A stretch of DNA of 53,436 nucleotides, taken from NCBI GenBank assembly GCA_004558595.1, contig SFCN01000003.1, positions 1 to 53,436 of the forward strand, written 5' to 3'. Shown here piece after piece: positions 41,256 through 51,122 of this stretch. Position numbers and translations under genes: made by a program. The stretch's first letter is position 1. Each line of letters opens with the position of its first letter. Source of the stretch: Phascolarctobacterium sp. GTDB lineage: Bacteria > Bacillota > Negativicutes > Acidaminococcales > Acidaminococcaceae. The notes below the pieces were generated by a model that saw only the letters and a program-made list of their open reading frames with translations, made no database searches and was not told the origin of the DNA.

Positions 41256-42575
41256 TTACACTCTTTCTCCAACCATCTCATAGGTAAAGCCTTGTAAAAT
41301 TCTTACGCGGACCATTGCGCCCACCTCAAGGCCCTCAGCATTTTCAATGAAAATGGTACCATCAATATCCGGCGCCTCGTGAGCGCTGCGACCGTAGGCC
41401 AAATTATCCTCGTCAAAGCCCTCCACAATAACGTCCAGCTCCACATCCTCTCGCTCCTGATGGATCTCCTCGGAAATCCCGGCCTGCAGGGCCATGAGCT
41501 CATGATAGCGATTTTCCTTCACCTCCGGAGCAATCTGATTTTCCATCTCTCCGGCCACGGTGCCCTCCTCCTGGGAATATTGGAAAACACCGGCATTTTC
41601 AAAGCGTTGCTTCTCCACAAAGTCCAAGAGCTCAGCGAAATCCTCATCGGTTTCACCGGGGAAGCCCACGATGAAGGTGGTGCGGATGGTGATGCCCGGA
41701 ATGCGAGTACGCAGCTTATTTAATAATGTCTCCACCTGCTGGCGAGTGTCGAAGCGATTCATGCTTTCTAAAAGTCGATCGCTAGCGTGCTGCAGGGGAA
41801 TATCAATATATTTGCACACCTTGTCCAAGGTAGCGAAGGCTTCAATCAATTCATCAGTAAAATTATTGGGATAGAGGTACATAACCCTAATCCACTCAAT
41901 GCCCTCCAAAGCGTTTAAATCACGGAGCAGCTGGGGCAAAAGCAGCTTGCCCGTCAGGTCTTCGCCGTAGCGCGTAGTATCCTGAGCCACCACAATGAGC
42001 TCCTTGATGCCGCTGGCGGCCAGTGCCCTAGCCTCGGCCATAACCTCGTCGTAGGGACGAGAGGTATAGGGACCGCGAAGCTGGGGAATAATGCAATAGG
42101 AGCAGCAATTATCGCAGCCCTCGGCGATCTTCAGATAGGCCATATAGCCGGGAGTGGTCAGCATACGGGGCGGCATAGCCACATTCTTGCTGGTCAGCTT
42201 TTCTAAATGCTTCAGACGCTTGCCCGCCATGACCTGGTCGATAACCCAGCCAATATCGGTGAAACAGTCGGTGCCCACAATAGCATCCACCTCGGGCATG
42301 CTTTCAAAAAGCTCGTCCGCATAGCGTTGGCCCAGGCAACCCGTCATCACCAAATATTGGCAGCTGCCATCTTGCTTATACTCTGCCATTTGCAGAACAG
42401 TATGAATGGACTCCTCCTTTGCGCTTTCAATAAAGCCACAGGTGTTCACAATAATCAAATCGGCCTCCGCCGGGTCATTGGTAATTTCCAGCTGCTTTTC
42501 CCGAATCAAGCCCAGCATAACCTCAGAATCCACCAGATTTTTGGGGCACCCCAGGCTGACCATACCTATCTTCAT
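41256..42575 (-). CDS. rimO: ribosomal protein S12 methylthiotransferase RimO
   Basis: A 439-residue radical SAM enzyme that methylthiolates an aspartate of ribosomal protein S12. The N-terminal UPF0004 domain supplies three cysteines for an auxiliary cluster (SLGCPKNLVDSE near 9, VNTCGFIESAKEES near 45, TGCLGQRY near 78). The radical SAM CxxxCxxC is CDNCCSYC near 150, and the C-terminal TRAM domain (residues ~370-435) ends in YEMVGERV. KNLVDSE distinguishes it from MiaB. GGAGGAATAG lies ahead of the ATG. Confidence 0.96.
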   Translation of the reverse strand: MKIGMVSLGCPKNLVDSEVMLGLIREKQLEITNDPAEADLIIVNTCGFIESAKEESIHTVLQMAEYKQDGSCQYLVMTGCLGQRYADELFESMPEVDAIVGTDCFTDIGWVIDQVMAGKRLKHLEKLTSKNVAMPPRMLTTPGYMAYLKIAEGCDNCCSYCIIPQLRGPYTSRPYDEVMAEARALAASGIKELIVVAQDTTRYGEDLTGKLLLPQLLRDLNALEGIEWIRVMYLYPNNFTDELIEAFATLDKVCKYIDIPLQHASDRLLESMNRFDTRQQVETLLNKLRTRIPGITIRTTFIVGFPGETDEDFAELLDFVEKQRFENAGVFQYSQEEGTVAGEMENQIAPEVKENRYHELMALQAGISEEIHQEREDVELDVIVEGFDEDNLAYGRSAHEAPDIDGTIFIENAEGLEVGAMVRVRILQGFTYEMVGERV

Positions 42576-42629
42576 CTATTCCTTCCTCCTTCTACTAACG
42601 CCTACCACGCTTTACTCTAGCAAAACGCT

Positions 42630-43637
42630 TTACTTACTGAAACGCACCCGTTCCAGCCATCTATTGGTCAGGGCCTCCTGCTTGGAGGTCTCCAAATAGC
42701 TTGTGTTTAACCACAGCTTCTTCTCATCCACAGGAGCCTTGTCGATACCCCTGGGAAAAATGAACATATAGCCCGTATTATGGGCCTGAGCCACAGCCTG
42801 CGCTCTTTCGCTGGCTAAGAGCCATTCCATAAACTGCATCGCCTCTTTGTCCAAGCTAGAGGCCGCGAAAACGCCCACGCAGAATAAATTCACCGGAGTA
42901 CCCTCCCGAGGGTGCACCACATAAGCGGGAAATTTATTCTCCAAATATTTAAAAACATAGCTTTGACGAGTAATCGCCACATCCGCATCCCCCACTGCCG
43001 TCATGCGAATAGAAGTGAAGGGAAATTTAGCGTATTGCCCTACAAAGCGGTTGATATTCCACAAGTAATTCAAGGAAGTTGTTTCGCCCATGGCATCCGC
43101 CAAGGCTCCCAAAAAGTTTTGCGTACTGTTGCTATCGGAAAGATTTTCCATAGCGATGCGCAGCTGCTCATTGTTCTCTAAATCAGTCCAGCCCTTCATG
43201 GCGCTTTGGCCAATAGTCCGAGCGAAGTATTGGTTGACCAAAAGCACTGCCGGGTCGTAGAAAACGCCGTACCAATAGCCTTCCTTGTCCTGAAGCTTGC
43301 TAGGCAGCCTAGTGGCTAAATCAAACTGGGTCTGCTTCAGCTTGCCCTGCTTCTTCAGGCCGTAGAGAGTGCGCTGCTCCGCCAAAACTAAATCCGGCAG
43401 GGGCTCGCCCTCCTTGAGCTCACCAATAAAGCGCAGCTCCAGTCCTAGCTTCTTTTCCTTATTCATTTGATTAAAGCTCTGTACCAAATCCTGAGTGAAT
43501 TTACTATCCAGCTCAGAATAAAGGCACAGAGTACGACTGGCCACCGGCGCCTTGGGCTCCTGGGAATTTATCTCGGAGCCACAGCCACCCAGCAGGGTGG
43601 CCAGCGCCGCCAAGGCCAGAAATAATAAACGCAACAT
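42630..43637 (-). CDS. extracellular solute-binding lipoprotein (iron/putrescine-type ABC family), orphan
   Basis: A 335-residue protein with a signal peptide and lipobox LLGGC (Cys near residue 19), then a type 2 periplasmic-binding fold: LCLYSELDSKFTQDLVQSF near 37, PDLVLAEQRTLYGL near 80, GYWYGVFYDPAVLLVN near 118 and FCVGVFAASSLDKEAMQFMEWLLA near 252. This resembles FbpA/IdiA-like proteins for ferric iron or related solutes. No permease or ATPase is nearby; it lies between ygiQ and rimO with 16- and 54-bp gaps, an odd place for a transporter part. GGAGG precedes ATG 43637. The ligand is unknown. Confidence 0.85.
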   Translation of the reverse strand: MLRLLFLALAALATLLGGCGSEINSQEPKAPVASRTLCLYSELDSKFTQDLVQSFNQMNKEKKLGLELRFIGELKEGEPLPDLVLAEQRTLYGLKKQGKLKQTQFDLATRLPSKLQDKEGYWYGVFYDPAVLLVNQYFARTIGQSAMKGWTDLENNEQLRIAMENLSDSNSTQNFLGALADAMGETTSLNYLWNINRFVGQYAKFPFTSIRMTAVGDADVAITRQSYVFKYLENKFPAYVVHPREGTPVNLFCVGVFAASSLDKEAMQFMEWLLASERAQAVAQAHNTGYMFIFPRGIDKAPVDEKKLWLNTSYLETSKQEALTNRWLERVRFSK

Positions 43638-43653
43638 AGTTTAACCTCCGCTC

Positions 43654-45576
43654 CTAGGAGCGACGTTTTTTAGCGCTGCCACCCTTGGTGGCAGTCCGAG
43701 CATTTTTGCCATCCCCATGACCGGCGTGATGCTGGCGCACAGCGCTTCCCTTGGCAGATACTCCCATGCGAGAGCCACAGCCCCTGCGCTCCGGCCCGAG
43801 CAAGCATTTGGAATCTGTGCCCACTAAATCCATACGTCCGGCCCGCTGCAAGGCCTCCAGCACCAGCTGACGATTGCGAGGAGCGCGGTATTGCATCAAC
43901 GCACGCTGCATAGCCTTATCATGAGGATTACGTGCTACGAAGACGCTTTGGCTCGTGGCAGGGTCCACGCCGGAATAATACATCGCTGTAGCGGCGCTGC
44001 CGGGTGTGGGAATAAAATCCTGCACCTGCTCCGGCTGATGCTTGATATCCCGCAAAAACTCCGCCAGCTCAATGGCATTGTTCAAGGTGCAGCCGGGATG
44101 GCTGCTGATAAAATAAGGTACTAAATATTGGGGCAGGCCTAATTCCTTGTTCTTTTTCGCATAGGCCCGCATGAATTTTAAATAGACTTCCTTACCCGGC
44201 TTGCCCATACGCGCCAGCACCGGCGGCGCAATATGCTCCGGAGCGATCTTTAATAAGCCGCTAATATGATGGCGGCAAAGCACATCCAAAAACTCCTGCT
44301 TTTTATCGGCTAGCAAATAATCATAACGGATACCGCTGCGGATGAACACCTTTTTGATGCCCGGCAGCGCCCGTAATTTAGCCAAAAGCTCGATATAATC
44401 GCTGTGATCCGCATCAAGATTGGGGCAGGGCTCTGGGAAGAGGCACTGCCTATCCTTGCAAACACCATATTTCAGCTGCTTGGCGCAGGAGGGATGACGG
44501 AAGTTAGCGGTGGGACCGCCTACGTCGTGAATATAACCCTTGAAGCCCGGCAGCTGGGAAATAAGCTTCGCCTCACGAATGATGGACTCGTGGCTGCGAG
44601 CTTGAATGATGCGCCCCTGATGGGCGTGAATGGCGCAGAAGGAGCAGCTGCCAAAGCAGCCACGACAGCTGACGATGCTGAACTGCACCTCTTCTAAGGC
44701 GGCCACGCCGCCCTTAGCGTCGTAGCTAGGATGCCACTGACGCGCATAGGGCAAATCATAAATAGCGTCCATTTCCTCCTGAGTCAGAGGATAAACGGGC
44801 GGATTTTGGACGATGAACTTGTTCTGGCCCCGCTGAACCACGGGCTTACCATAGAAGGGATCCTGCTCACGGCTCTGTAAATGATAGGCCTGAGCGAAGA
44901 ATTTTCTGTCGTCCCGAATGGCCTTCCAGCCCGGCAGCTTCACGTACTCCTGCCCCTCGGGCAGGTCATCGCAAGCGTAGGCCGTGCCACGGATATAACG
45001 CATATCCTCCATGTTGGCGCCGCCAGCAAGATAATCCGCGATTTCCACAATCTGCTTTTCACCCATGCCGTAGACCAAAAGATCCGCGCCACTGCTTTCC
45101 AGAATGGAGGGCAGCAGCTTATTTTCCCAATAATCGAAATGTACAAAGCGACGCAGACTGGCCTCGATGCCGCCGATAACCACCGGCAGCTTCGGCCATA
45201 GCTGCTTCGCCAGCCTTGCGTACACCGCCGTGGCATGGTCGGGCCGTTGGCCCACCTGGCCTCCGGCGGTATATTTATCCACGGAGCGGGGGTTTTTCGC
45301 CGCCGTATAATGGCACAGCATGGAATCAAGATTGCCGCCGCTGATGAGCACGCCTAAGCGAGGCTTGCCCAAGGCGGCCAAGCTCTCCGCCTTGGTCCAG
45401 TCCGGCTGGCATAAAAGCGCCACCTTATAGCCCTGCGCTTCCAGCACACGGCAAATCACCGCCGGTCCGAAGGACGGATGGTCCACATAGGCATCACCGC
45501 TGATAAACAAAAAGTCCAGCTGGTCCCAGCCACGCTCTGCAATTTCTTCTGTGGAAATAGGTAAAAATTTATTCAT
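43654..45576 (-). CDS. YgiQ family radical SAM protein
   Basis: A 640-residue protein of the UPF0313/YgiQ family. N-terminal ISGDAYVDHPSFGPAVI (near 30), VIGGIEASLRRFVHFDYW (near 155), the radical SAM cluster SCRGCFGSCSFCAI near 305 (CxxxCxxC), FIRSGIRYDY and HPGCTLNNAIELAEFL mark the family. A basic tail (KGGSAKKRRS) ends it. Function is unknown in bacteria, although an iron-sulfur/AdoMet reaction is expected. AGGAG precedes the ATG. It is 23 bp after rodZ. Confidence 0.9.
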   Translation of the reverse strand: MNKFLPISTEEIAERGWDQLDFLFISGDAYVDHPSFGPAVICRVLEAQGYKVALLCQPDWTKAESLAALGKPRLGVLISGGNLDSMLCHYTAAKNPRSVDKYTAGGQVGQRPDHATAVYARLAKQLWPKLPVVIGGIEASLRRFVHFDYWENKLLPSILESSGADLLVYGMGEKQIVEIADYLAGGANMEDMRYIRGTAYACDDLPEGQEYVKLPGWKAIRDDRKFFAQAYHLQSREQDPFYGKPVVQRGQNKFIVQNPPVYPLTQEEMDAIYDLPYARQWHPSYDAKGGVAALEEVQFSIVSCRGCFGSCSFCAIHAHQGRIIQARSHESIIREAKLISQLPGFKGYIHDVGGPTANFRHPSCAKQLKYGVCKDRQCLFPEPCPNLDADHSDYIELLAKLRALPGIKKVFIRSGIRYDYLLADKKQEFLDVLCRHHISGLLKIAPEHIAPPVLARMGKPGKEVYLKFMRAYAKKNKELGLPQYLVPYFISSHPGCTLNNAIELAEFLRDIKHQPEQVQDFIPTPGSAATAMYYSGVDPATSQSVFVARNPHDKAMQRALMQYRAPRNRQLVLEALQRAGRMDLVGTDSKCLLGPERRGCGSRMGVSAKGSAVRQHHAGHGDGKNARTATKGGSAKKRRS

Positions 45577-45599
45577 TAAAAGCTCCTAAAAGTCTTCTC

Positions 45600-46574
45600 T
45601 TATTGCTTGGTCTCTGCAGACTTAGGGTTTACGGTCTCGGCCTTAGTCACAGCAGGCTTAGGATTTGTTGTCTCGGCCTTAGCTACAGGAGGCTTAGCGT
45701 TTACAGTCTCAACCCTCTCCGCCTTAACAGGAGCGGGCTTAGTATTTTTCACCTCAGCCTTGACTGGCGGAATCGGCTTAACCTCGTCCTGATTACCATT
45801 CAAGGTATAGGTCTTCACCTGCACGCCATGCTGACCCTGTAAATCCACGGGCTCGCCATTAAAAATCAGCTTCATCACGCCGATATTGCCATATTTCACA
45901 ATGAGCTTATCCTTGGCCTCAAAGGTTCGCTTATCCTTAGCCTTCATCATGCCAGCGAAAATTTCCTTGCCGTCAGCCTTAACCTCCAGCCAACAGTTGT
46001 CGGTGGCTTCCATCTGCACCTGTACCTTATCCCACGCTACCGCAGGCTTAGCGGCAGGCGCTTCCTTTTTCTCTACAGAAGTCACAGCCGCAGGACGATT
46101 CTGAAAGTATTCAATGACCTTGGGAATGCCCACATAGCCACCTGCCAAAACCACTAGCACAGCTACGCCAGCCAAGATTTGGCGCATATCGAAGCTGGGG
46201 AGCTTGGGCAGCTTAGGCAGCTCCAGCTTGCCCGTGCCGCTGCCGATATCACGAGGATTCTTCAGCTGAATATTCAGCTTCACCTTATCCACCTCACGAA
46301 TACCGGTGCTGCGTGCGGACTCCTTCCTCATGCCTGTGGTGCTAGCCTTATACAGCTGCACCAGCTCCGGCCCGTTCAGGCCTAGGAAATTACCATAATT
46401 ACGCAGCATACCCTTCAGGAAAACCTCACCGGGAGTCTTATCATATTCATCATTTTCTATGGCCTCCAAATAACGGCGGCGAATGCTAGTGCCCTGCTCC
46501 GCCTCGGCCAGAGAAAGCTTCTTCGCCAAGCGAGCTTCTCGTAACAATGTACCAACGCTCTTTTCAGTATCCAT
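45600..46574 (-). CDS. RodZ-like protein (HTH, membrane helix, DUF4115) with repeat tail
   Basis: A 324-residue protein: an N-terminal Cro/RodZ helix-turn-helix (LLREARLAKKLSLAEAEQ near 9 to YGNFLGL near 62), a single membrane helix (near 132-148, ILAGVAVLVVLAGGYVGI), and an outer DUF4115 domain (VQVQMEATDNCWLEVKADG near 185). RodZ links MreB to the wall-synthesis machinery in rods. The last ~55 residues are a Lys/Pro/Ala-rich degenerate repeat (units like NPKPAVTKAET), which could span the wall. GGAGG precedes the ATG. Together with ftsK upstream it is a cell-shape and division neighbour. Confidence 0.87.
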   Translation of the reverse strand: MDTEKSVGTLLREARLAKKLSLAEAEQGTSIRRRYLEAIENDEYDKTPGEVFLKGMLRNYGNFLGLNGPELVQLYKASTTGMRKESARSTGIREVDKVKLNIQLKNPRDIGSGTGKLELPKLPKLPSFDMRQILAGVAVLVVLAGGYVGIPKVIEYFQNRPAAVTSVEKKEAPAAKPAVAWDKVQVQMEATDNCWLEVKADGKEIFAGMMKAKDKRTFEAKDKLIVKYGNIGVMKLIFNGEPVDLQGQHGVQVKTYTLNGNQDEVKPIPPVKAEVKNTKPAPVKAERVETVNAKPPVAKAETTNPKPAVTKAETVNPKSAETKQ

Positions 46575-46600
46575 TTGTCAGTACCTCCAACCTCTTTGCG

Positions 46601-49327
46601 TCAATCACGTTTAAGGAAGCGCTCCTCGGCCTCCTGCCTCGACATAATAACCTCTCTGGGCTTGGAGCCAACAGATTGACCCACTATGCCCAGCTCCTCC
46701 ATGGTATCCACCAGTCGCGCCGCTCTGGTGTAACCAATGCGGAAGCGTCGCTGAAGCATGGAGCTGGATGCCTGACCCATGTCTAAGACTAAGCTCAAAG
46801 CATCCGCAAACAATTCATCCTCGGCTGCGGAGTCGCCCTCGGCTTCCTCGCCGCCGTTATTTTTATTCTTACTGTCGCATTCCAGCTCCTGCTCCGTTAC
46901 CTCCTCGGTATAGTTCACAGGAATGGACTGCTTCACAATAAAGTCCACAATTTTATTTAATTCATCGTCGGTAACGAAGGCCCCCTGCACACGCACGGGC
47001 TTGTTAAAGCCAATGGGATAGAAGAGCATATCGCCCTTGCCCAACAGCTTTTCCGCGCCGCCCATATCGATAATGGTACGGGAGTCCGTCTGGGACGAAA
47101 CCGCAAAGGCGATGCGAGAGGGGATATTAGCCTTGACAATACCGGTGATAACATCAACGGAGGGTCTCTGTGTAGCCAAAATCAAGTGAATGCCGGCGGC
47201 GCGGGCCTTTTGGGCCAAACGCAAAATCGCGTCCTCCACGTCCACCTTAGCCACCATCATGAGGTCGGACAGCTCGTCGATGATGATCACGATAAAGGGC
47301 ATTTTCTCCTCTGCCTGAGCGTTATAGCTGTTGATTTCACGCACATGGCTTTCCGCAAAGCAATTATAGCGTCGCTCCATTTCGGCCACAGCCCAATGGA
47401 GCGCAGAGGCCGCCTTTTTCGGCTCCGTCACTACCGGAGTCAGTAGATGGGGAATGCCATTGTAGTTGGATAATTCTACTACCTTAGGGTCCACCAAAAT
47501 CAGCTTAACCTCTTCCGGGCGCGCCTTATATAAAATGCCTGCAATAATCGTATTGATGCACACGGATTTACCGCTACCCGTGGAGCCTGCCACCAATAGG
47601 TGGGGCATCTTGGACAAGTCAGCAGAGATAATATCGCCGCTGATGTCCTTGCCCAGACCGATGCATAGCTTGGAAGGAGCCAGACGCACCTTAGCATCCT
47701 CCACTACCTCTCTAAAGCACACGGTATCATTTTTCGTATTGGGCGCTTCGATGCCGATGGCCGATTTGCCGGGGATGGGCGCCTCGATACGCACGCCCGG
47801 CGCCGCCAGACGCAGGGCTATATCATCTGCTAGATTTACTACGGAGCTAACCTTCACGCCCGGCGCAGGCTCCAGCTCGAAGCGAGTGACGGAGGGACCG
47901 CGGGTAACGGCGATAACCTTGGCCCGTACCTTGAAGTCGGCCAAGGTTTGCTCCAAAATCGCGCATTGCTCCATAATATCCCGCTGATAGCTGGCCGGGT
48001 CGCTCACCCTGGGGCTGTTTAAGAGCTCCAGCGGGGGCAGGATGTAAGCGCTGACTGGGGCTGCCGCCTCAGGCTGAGCCTCCGCCGCGGTAGCAGCTGC
48101 AGCAGGCTCCGGCTCGGCGCCTTGAATCTTCTCAGCGCTATCATAAATAGCGATTTGTCGTTCCTCTTGAGCCTGCAGGTCTGCATCTTTTGCTCCCTCC
48201 ATGTCAAAGACGGAGCTCTTGGCTGGCTGTGCCTGCTCGGAGGCAGTAGAAGCGCTTTGCTTAGGCTCACGGTATTGGTTATGAATTACAGAAGGTGGCT
48301 CTGCTTTAACGCCATAGGTCCCCTCGGACTCTTTAGGCGGAGCCACCGGTTCCGGGGCGGGGGCGCTACCATCCAAAAAGCGATGCTCCGGCATGGGCGT
48401 TGGAGCGTCGGCGCTGTCGTAATTAATCACAGGCCGCAGAACCACATTGCGCTCCCTGTCGTAATCTCTGGTACTATCCTGCCACTCCGGCACCTGAATA
48501 GGATCCTGCTCCAGCTCCTGCTTCACAGGCTCCTTCTCATAGGGATTATCTACCACACCTAAAATGCGCTTAAAGGAGGATTTCTTCTCTATGCCATCGG
48601 TGAAGCTGCCAAATTCGCCACTGCGATAAGCCTTGGCGATAGTATCCTTATTCTTGGACTTTTGCGGGGCGATGACTTGAACCCTATTATTAGTATTGCT
48701 GTTGTTATTGGTCAATATGGGCTTAAAAATATTAGGAGTGGTCTTCTGGGGCTCCGCCGGCTCCGGCGCAAGGGCATCCTCCAGATCCTTATCGCTCCTG
48801 CCCGTAATCGCCCCCACTAAATCCGTGAGCCAAGTCCAAATCGTCCCCACCGGGAAAAGTATGCCCAAGGACAGCAGCCAACCCACAACGAGGGCTAACC
48901 AGCTGCCTATACTGCCCAAATAACGATGCAGGGGCAACACGATAAGGCCACCTATTAAGCCACCACCCTGCGGCAGGAGGTGGGGCGTCAGCTCCTGGGT
49001 CGTAGGCACAAAAACATGATGAGCTGTGCCCAAAAGGCACAGCATCACCAAAAAAAGCGCCAGTGTTTTTTTCTGCCACAGGGACAGCTTGCCCTCTACA
49101 AAAAGCTTCCAGCTCAGCAAAAGACAGGTCAAAGGCAGCACAAAGCTACCCTTGCCCAACAGATAAAGCTCGCACTTAGCCACAAAGCCCAGCAAGCCTC
49201 CCTGCTCATCCAGCGCCAAGCCGGCAGCGGTCAGCAGGCCTACCAGCAAAAAGAAGCATGCCGCATAGGCCGCTGTATGAGAACCATTATGCTGTTGTTG
49301 CTTTCTTTTTACTCTTTTACTAGCCAA
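46601..49327 (-). CDS. ftsK: DNA translocase FtsK/SpoIIIE
   Basis: A 908-residue membrane-tethered DNA pump for chromosome segregation at the septum. Four to five hydrophobic segments occupy residues ~20-170, a Pro/Glu/Ala-rich linker follows, then the motor: LVAGSTGSGKSVCIN (Walker A) near 590, LILVDPKVVELSNYNGIPHLL near 630, IIIDELSDLMMVA (Walker B) near 700 and ATQRPSVDVITGIVKANIPSR. The C-terminal gamma winged helix (QRRFRIGYTRAARLVDTMEELGIVG) reads polar DNA motifs. The best start is TTG 49327, with AAGGAG 7 nt ahead, rather than the TTG at 49333. It is 27 bp from rodZ. Confidence 0.95.
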   Translation of the reverse strand: MASKRVKRKQQQHNGSHTAAYAACFFLLVGLLTAAGLALDEQGGLLGFVAKCELYLLGKGSFVLPLTCLLLSWKLFVEGKLSLWQKKTLALFLVMLCLLGTAHHVFVPTTQELTPHLLPQGGGLIGGLIVLPLHRYLGSIGSWLALVVGWLLSLGILFPVGTIWTWLTDLVGAITGRSDKDLEDALAPEPAEPQKTTPNIFKPILTNNNSNTNNRVQVIAPQKSKNKDTIAKAYRSGEFGSFTDGIEKKSSFKRILGVVDNPYEKEPVKQELEQDPIQVPEWQDSTRDYDRERNVVLRPVINYDSADAPTPMPEHRFLDGSAPAPEPVAPPKESEGTYGVKAEPPSVIHNQYREPKQSASTASEQAQPAKSSVFDMEGAKDADLQAQEERQIAIYDSAEKIQGAEPEPAAAATAAEAQPEAAAPVSAYILPPLELLNSPRVSDPASYQRDIMEQCAILEQTLADFKVRAKVIAVTRGPSVTRFELEPAPGVKVSSVVNLADDIALRLAAPGVRIEAPIPGKSAIGIEAPNTKNDTVCFREVVEDAKVRLAPSKLCIGLGKDISGDIISADLSKMPHLLVAGSTGSGKSVCINTIIAGILYKARPEEVKLILVDPKVVELSNYNGIPHLLTPVVTEPKKAASALHWAVAEMERRYNCFAESHVREINSYNAQAEEKMPFIVIIIDELSDLMMVAKVDVEDAILRLAQKARAAGIHLILATQRPSVDVITGIVKANIPSRIAFAVSSQTDSRTIIDMGGAEKLLGKGDMLFYPIGFNKPVRVQGAFVTDDELNKIVDFIVKQSIPVNYTEEVTEQELECDSKNKNNGGEEAEGDSAAEDELFADALSLVLDMGQASSSMLQRRFRIGYTRAARLVDTMEELGIVGQSVGSKPREVIMSRQEAEERFLKRD

Positions 49328-49356
49328 GTTCAAGCTCCTTACACAAATAGATTAGC

Positions 49357-51021
49357 TTAAATTTCCATAATAATGGGAAGAATCATGGGACGGCGACGGG
49401 TACGCTCATAGAGGAAGCGACCTAAGCTGTCGCGCACGGTGGATTTAATAGCGGACCATTCGGAAATGCCGTTTTCCTCGCATTTCTCCAGGGCCTGCTG
49501 CACCTTGTCGCGGGCCTCATCCATCAGGCCTTCGGCTTCACGCACATAGACAAAGCCGCGGGACACAATATCGGGACCGGATACCACATGACAATTTTCC
49601 TTATCAATGGTCACCACCACGATCATGATGCCATCCTGGGACAGCTGACGACGGTCGCGGAGCACGATATTGCCCACATCGCCCACGCCCAGACCATCCA
49701 CCAGCACCTTGCCGGCAGGCACCTTGCCGTTAATACCGATGCTGTTTTTCGTAATTTCAATCACGCTGCCGTTTTCGGCAATGACGATATTTTCCTTGGG
49801 CATGCCCAGACTTTGGGCTATATTAGCATGCTTAATCAAATGGCGGAACTCGCCGTGCACAGGGATGAAGAACTGCGGACGCACCAAATTATGCACCAAC
49901 TTAATCTCCTCCTGGCTGGCATGGCCGGAAACATGAACACCATTGCTCTTTTCGTAAATTACATCCGCTCCCAGCTTGTAAAGATGGTCAATGGTACGGG
50001 AAACCAGCTTTTCGTTGCCGGGAATAGGCGTAGCCGAGATAATTACGGTATCGCCGGGCATAATGTCCACCTTTTTGTGGTCATTCATAGCCATGCGAGT
50101 CAGCGCGCTCATGGGCTCGCCCTGACTGCCGGTGGTAATAATTACAATCTTGTCCGGAGTATAGTTATGAGTTTCATCAATATCGATAATCTCGCCCTCA
50201 GGAGCCTTCAAATAGCCCAGCTCCTTGGCGATGTTCACTACATTCACCATGCTGCGGCCGATGACTGCCACCTTGCGGTCATATTTCAGAGCCGCGTCAA
50301 TCACCTGCTGAATACGGTGGACGTTGGAGGAGAAGGTTGCCACGATAATGCGGTTTTTCGCATAGCGGAACTCATCGTCAAAGGTCTTACCCACCATTTT
50401 TTCGCTGGGAGTAAAGCCGGGGCGCTCCGCATTGGTGCTGTCGGCTAAGAGAGCCAGCACGCCACGGTCACCATATTCGGCAAATTTATTGAACTCTGTT
50501 ACTTGCCCATCCACCGGAGTGTGGTCAATTTTAAAGTCGCCCGTATGAATAATGGTGCCAATGGGCGTATTAATAGCGATAGCGATGGCATCAGGAATGC
50601 TGTGATTTACGCGGATAAAATCCAGCTTAAAGGAGCCGGCGGTTACCTTATCGCCGGGCTTAATCGTGCGCAGGTTTTCGGAGCTGACGCCATTCTCCTT
50701 TAGACGCCCCTGCAAAATGCCTAGAGTAAGTGCGGTACCGTATACGGGGCAGTCGATCTGCTTCATGACATAGGGCAGCGCGCCAATATGGTCCTCGTGA
50801 CCATGGGTCAAAAAGATACCCTTTAATTTGTCCTGATTCTCGATTAAATAAGTTATATCCGGAATTACCAAATCAATGCCCAGCATATCGTCCTCGGGGA
50901 ACATTAAGCCGGCATCGATTAAAATCATATCATCACCATACCTGAAGACGGTCATATTTTTGCCGATTTCACCTAAACCGCCTAAAGGAATGATTTGCAC
51001 TTTATTTTGAAATTTTCCCAA
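49357..51021 (-). CDS. ribonuclease J
   Basis: A 554-residue metallo-beta-lactamase/beta-CASP nuclease with 5' exonuclease and endonuclease activity in mRNA decay and rRNA maturation. IIPLGGLGEIGKNMTVF near 9, the zinc motif LTHGHEDHIGALP near 76, HTGDFKIDHTPVDG near 165, the beta-CASP ATFSSNVHRIQQ near 235 and VSGHASQEE and IPVHGEFRHL near 360-395 are clear. The frame reaches 51066, but the ribosome-binding site GGAGGTG at 51031-51037 lies inside it, so translation starts at TTG 51021. Its promoter is ~100 bp upstream. It heads the long leftward series. Confidence 0.95.
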   Translation of the reverse strand: MGKFQNKVQIIPLGGLGEIGKNMTVFRYGDDMILIDAGLMFPEDDMLGIDLVIPDITYLIENQDKLKGIFLTHGHEDHIGALPYVMKQIDCPVYGTALTLGILQGRLKENGVSSENLRTIKPGDKVTAGSFKLDFIRVNHSIPDAIAIAINTPIGTIIHTGDFKIDHTPVDGQVTEFNKFAEYGDRGVLALLADSTNAERPGFTPSEKMVGKTFDDEFRYAKNRIIVATFSSNVHRIQQVIDAALKYDRKVAVIGRSMVNVVNIAKELGYLKAPEGEIIDIDETHNYTPDKIVIITTGSQGEPMSALTRMAMNDHKKVDIMPGDTVIISATPIPGNEKLVSRTIDHLYKLGADVIYEKSNGVHVSGHASQEEIKLVHNLVRPQFFIPVHGEFRHLIKHANIAQSLGMPKENIVIAENGSVIEITKNSIGINGKVPAGKVLVDGLGVGDVGNIVLRDRRQLSQDGIMIVVVTIDKENCHVVSGPDIVSRGFVYVREAEGLMDEARDKVQQALEKCEENGISEWSAIKSTVRDSLGRFLYERTRRRPMILPIIMEI

Positions 51022-51122
51022 AAAAAATACACCTCCAATTTTTTGTTTTGCATTATATCCGTACAAATGTAAAAGCTTTTTATTTCAGGGTACACTGTGT
51101 CCGCACACATACTCTCCACTAT

